Below, one piece after another: positions 61,227 through 64,000 of a stretch of DNA of 64,000 nt. The stretch covers positions 1-64,000 of the forward strand of contig JAKLEZ010000009.1 of NCBI GenBank assembly GCA_022711465.1, written 5' to 3'. The notes beneath the pieces were generated by a model that was given only the letters and a program-made list of their open reading frames with translations, was not told where the DNA came from and made no database searches. Within the stretch, counting starts at the first letter, position 1. Every line of letters starts with the position of its first letter. The position numbers were made by a program, and so were the translations under genes. Origin of the DNA: Planctomycetota bacterium. GTDB taxonomy: Bacteria; Planctomycetota; Phycisphaerae; UBA1845; PWPN01.

Positions 61227-63011
61227 TTACCGAGTCCGTCGTGGGGCTTGCGACACACGCTTAATTCCAGCCAGCTTCTCCACGCGCCGCGCGAACCACT
61301 TGGCGGCCGTCTGGCCCGGGATCATACCCGCCAGCTGCACCTTCCGGCCACCGCAGGTCTCCGCCTTGACCGCATACCAACGCCTGTTGCCGCTGCTGGC
61401 CGACTGCGATTGGGAGATCGTCACGATCTCCGCGGTCGGTACCTCCTTCCTCAATATGATCGGCCCCAGCCGCCGCGCGACTCGGACAAGGCCGGGCTCG
61501 AACGAGACATGCGTACTGCCGATGAGGCTGAACAGGATCAGCCAGAGAAGCAGTGATACGAGCCCGAAGACGATCAGGAAAACCAGCATGAACCATTCAT
61601 GTTGAGCGACCTGCATCGCGGAGAAAACTGCCACGCCACTGCATAAAACGGCAGCACCCAAAAACACGGCCGCGAGTCCCACACCGGGCCATGCAGACGA
61701 GACCAGCGAAGGATAACCCGAGGCGTCCTGTTCCTCGCGGACCTTGCTCGGCGCAGGCGACTCGTCATGCTCGAGCATCTCTCGTTCAAGACGGTTCATC
61801 TCGGATGACTCGCCCAGCGATGGGTCGCTCGATTCCGTTCGGAAGACCGGGACGTCAAAGGTCAGGTCGAGGTCCACGCCCGGAATCTCTGCCCGGGCGT
61901 GCAGCTCCCAGGTCACCGGCCGCTCCTGCAGCGAATCGTCGTAGGGCTCACACGAGTAGGGGATCTGGAAGTCTACCGGCAACACGACGCCCGCGTGGCC
62001 GAAGGTCGTACTCGGCGGATGAACCGTCCGGCTGTCCTCCCAGAGCGTGTGGCGATGCGTGTCGTCACCGGACGCGACGGTGCGGATGCAGCGCAACGTG
62101 AGGCTCACCTCATCCAACTGCGACAGCCCGCCGCCAACCAGCAGATCGCCCTTGAAGTGCCCGCCAATCACGCCGGGAAAGGTGTCCAACTCCAGGCGAG
62201 TGCCGCGGAACTTGCGAGCCATGAGCGTGGCCCGAATGGCGCCACCGATGAGCAGCAGCCCGACCAGCGGGAAGACGATCACAAACAGCCACAACAATGT
62301 CAGCGGACCGTGACTCAGCTCCGACCAGATGGCCGCCGAAACCGGGATGGTGATGCCGTTCCAGAAAATCGCCCCTGCCCACATTCCAGCCGCCTTATGG
62401 CTTGCCTTGCTGTGAATGACTCCGCCCGCCCACCGCTTGTTCCACAACCATGGCTCGTCGGGATATTGCTGAGACATCCGCCGGGCATGCCGGCCGGCGG
62501 AGGTTCCCACCAGGCCGACCGTCAGCATGAGTCCTCCAAAGCCGCCAAAGACGACCATGAAGCCGACGAAGAACAGGACCATCGGCCAGCGGATCTCGCG
62601 GTCCAGCAGGGCGTTCTCCGGCTTGTGGGGGTCGACGTAGCATACCACCGGTTGCTGCCGGTCGAACGCCTGCTTGAGCCGCTCATAACTGGCCCGCTGC
62701 CATTTGCCAATGTTGTCGCTGCCCCCGATGAGGCCTACCCGGTTGCCTCTGTACTCCCGTCCCTCGAACGTGTAGACATAGCTGCAGACGACACGGTCGG
62801 TTTCGTCGCTCTCCATCTTCACGGACACGATTTCGGCCGGCGTCTCAGCCCAGCCCAGGGCCGCGTAGTGCTGGACGATCATGCGAGCGCAGAGGAACGC
62901 CATGACGCATCCAACGGCAAAAAACGGCAGGCCGAAGAGCGAAAGACCCCAGCGGCGTTTCTTGGAAAGGGACGCGTGCTTGGGTGCCTCTTCCATGGTA
63001 TGGGCTTTCAT
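61227..63011 (-). CDS. DUF3592-like multi-pass membrane protein
   Basis: The protein has 594 residues from ATG 63011 (ATG 62996 is an alternative). At least six membrane helices are seen in two groups: about residues 25-50 and 145-180, then 230-290, and a C-terminal pair near 455-510 (MLVFLIVFGLVSLLLWLILF). Between the first helices is the DUF3592-type extracytoplasmic strand region AEIVSVKMESDETDRVVCSY and FEGREYRGNRVGLIGGSDN, with PVVCYVDPHKPENALLDREI. A large soluble domain of about 150 residues (beta-rich, VSLTLRCIRTV) lies between the helix groups. Function unknown. Confidence 0.72.
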   Translation of the reverse strand: MKAHTMEEAPKHASLSKKRRWGLSLFGLPFFAVGCVMAFLCARMIVQHYAALGWAETPAEIVSVKMESDETDRVVCSYVYTFEGREYRGNRVGLIGGSDNIGKWQRASYERLKQAFDRQQPVVCYVDPHKPENALLDREIRWPMVLFFVGFMVVFGGFGGLMLTVGLVGTSAGRHARRMSQQYPDEPWLWNKRWAGGVIHSKASHKAAGMWAGAIFWNGITIPVSAAIWSELSHGPLTLLWLFVIVFPLVGLLLIGGAIRATLMARKFRGTRLELDTFPGVIGGHFKGDLLVGGGLSQLDEVSLTLRCIRTVASGDDTHRHTLWEDSRTVHPPSTTFGHAGVVLPVDFQIPYSCEPYDDSLQERPVTWELHARAEIPGVDLDLTFDVPVFRTESSDPSLGESSEMNRLEREMLEHDESPAPSKVREEQDASGYPSLVSSAWPGVGLAAVFLGAAVLCSGVAVFSAMQVAQHEWFMLVFLIVFGLVSLLLWLILFSLIGSTHVSFEPGLVRVARRLGPIILRKEVPTAEIVTISQSQSASSGNRRWYAVKAETCGGRKVQLAGMIPGQTAAKWFARRVEKLAGIKRVSQAPRRTR

Positions 63012-63363
63012 GCCGGGTCCTGGCGGCGAAAACAACAACTCCGTATTGTCGATCCAGGTATTGCCCGTGTGTGAAAGAAGCCGACGGCGCCGCAATCGAT
63101 TCCGTCAACGAGGCACTTCCTCCCCGAGCAACAGGCGAGCCGGAACATATAAGATAGGACGATCATGATTCCCGGAGATTACAGGGGAGCAGACGCATTT
63201 CGCAAGCTCGGCCGGAGTTGGGCGTTCCCGCGGGGCGATGACGGCCTGCATTCGCCGATAGCACCCCGACGCCACGCCCAAGGAAGTGATCCGCCTCGAC
63301 AAAGCGCGGAGGGCTGTGGACCACCCCTGGAAGCCAAGCCACAAGTGAGGCCGAGGCCCTCGC
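63012..63363. other. Intergenic gap between sucC and the DUF3592-like gene
   Basis: This 352-base stretch has no convincing ORF or RNA. Short GC-rich palindromes exist but no T-tract follows them. It should contain the sucC transcript end and the promoter of the membrane protein gene. Confidence 0.5.
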
Positions 63364-64000
63364 CTACACCACGGCGCACACCTTCCGAGCCGCGTCGGTC
63401 AGATCCTCAGCTGCGGTCAGGCGGGGGACCTCAGCTTCTTTCAGGATCTGCCGGGCGCGATCAACGTTGGTGCCTTCCAGCCGGACGACCACGGGGACGT
63501 GGAAACCGACCTCGCGGGCGGCGGCCACCAGCGCCTCCGCGATCACATCGCACTTCGCGATCCCGCCAAAGATGTTCACCAGCACCCCTCTGACCTTGCG
63601 ATCGGCCAGCAGAATGCGGAACGCCTCAACCGCCCCCTCCGCCGTCACGCTGCCGCCGACGTCGAGGAAGTTGGCCGGCTCTCCACCGTGCAGCTTGACC
63701 AGATCCATGGTGGCCATCGCCAGACCCGCGCCGTTGACCAGGCACCCGATGTTGCCGTCCAGGGCAATGTACGACAGTCCGGCGGCCTTGGCCCGAATCT
63801 CCGCCGGATCCTCCTCGCTCGGGTCGTGCAGGGCTTCGATTTCCGGATGACGATACAGGGCGTTGTCATCGAAGCTGAGCTTGGCGTCGATGGCCAGCAG
63901 CTCGCCACCCTTGGTCAGCACGAGAGGGTTGATCTCGGCCAGCGTCGCATCGTACTGGAAGAACACCCTGGCCAGGCCCTCGACGGTTTCGCCGGCCACC
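63364..64000 (-). CDS. sucC: Succinyl-CoA synthetase beta subunit (partial, 5' end outside window)
   Basis: The C-terminal 211 residues are present. The frame continues past the window edge, so the start is not seen. [20 protein letters not shown] binds nucleotide-metal, [18 protein letters not shown] and [20 protein letters not shown] follow, then [20 protein letters not shown] and [17 protein letters not shown], the CoA-ligase domain. It pairs with the SucD subunit at 58842. The two genes are in the same order and strand as a normal sucCD operon but are 3.6 kb apart. Confidence 0.95.
   Translation of the reverse strand, partial: VAGETVEGLARVFFQYDATLAEINPLVLTKGGELLAIDAKLSFDDNALYRHPEIEALHDPSEEDPAEIRAKAAGLSYIALDGNIGCLVNGAGLAMATMDLVKLHGGEPANFLDVGGSVTAEGAVEAFRILLADRKVRGVLVNIFGGIAKCDVIAEALVAAAREVGFHVPVVVRLEGTNVDRARQILKEAEVPRLTAAEDLTDAARKVCAVV

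Overview
The window is GC-rich, densely coded chromosomal DNA from a bacterium that most resembles Planctomycetota (possibly Phycisphaerae-like). I infer this from the gene mix: several Gfo/Idh/MocA and sugar-phosphate isomerase/epimerase TIM-barrel proteins, a Tat-exported (alpha/alpha)6-barrel protein, very large secreted FG-GAP/RTX/PKD proteins, and high GC with occasional TATAAT islands in short intergenic gaps. No rRNA or marker gene is present to settle the taxonomy.

Positions 1-10,630 are the right-hand part of an integrative element. The left edge is wreckage: an apparent C-terminus of a serine recombinase butted against a 3'-truncated group II intron reverse transcriptase. Next come two unknown genes, a VirD4/TraG-like DNA-translocation ATPase coupled to a small unknown gene, a TOTE-type archaeo-eukaryotic primase, a replication-relaxation family protein, a conserved small protein, two excisionase-like HTH proteins and a tyrosine integrase. 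The integrase stop codon lies 2 bp from the 3' end of tRNA-Pro(CGG), the presumed attachment site. A perfect palindrome and a 35-codon ORF with a full Shine-Dalgarno, overlapping the integrase start, sit just upstream of the integrase.

From 10.7 to 42 kb the content is mainly core and metabolic. It includes a DedA-like membrane protein, a GT2 glycosyltransferase, arfB, a DapA-like aldolase, a polyprenyl diphosphate synthase, a tiny exported protein behind a canonical sigma-54 promoter, a rhomboid protease and icd. A divergent DegT aminotransferase / nucleotide-sugar dehydrogenase pair follows. A long minus-strand block then runs larC, coiled-coil membrane protein, Gfo/Idh/MocA oxidoreductase, two membrane proteins, a lone Clp N-domain protein and L-lactate dehydrogenase. 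After it come cysE (epsC type), an Arg/Gly/Pro-repeat exported protein, an alkaline-phosphatase-superfamily enzyme, a cupin, alpha-glucan phosphorylase, a tetratricopeptide-like lipoprotein, ispD, tgt and yajC.

Positions 42-53 kb are one apparent operon for three giant exported proteins: an FG-GAP lipoprotein, an RTX/Ig-like protein and a subtilase with two PKD domains. The last two share a C-terminal Cys-Gly-x-Gly / hydrophobic / Arg-rich tail that looks like a sorting signal. Facing them is a two-gene glycosidase-like operon (53.5-57.6 kb). The right end carries sucD and the 3' part of sucC, both on the minus strand but separated by three unrelated genes (acetyltransferase, TIM-barrel isomerase, DUF3592-like membrane protein).
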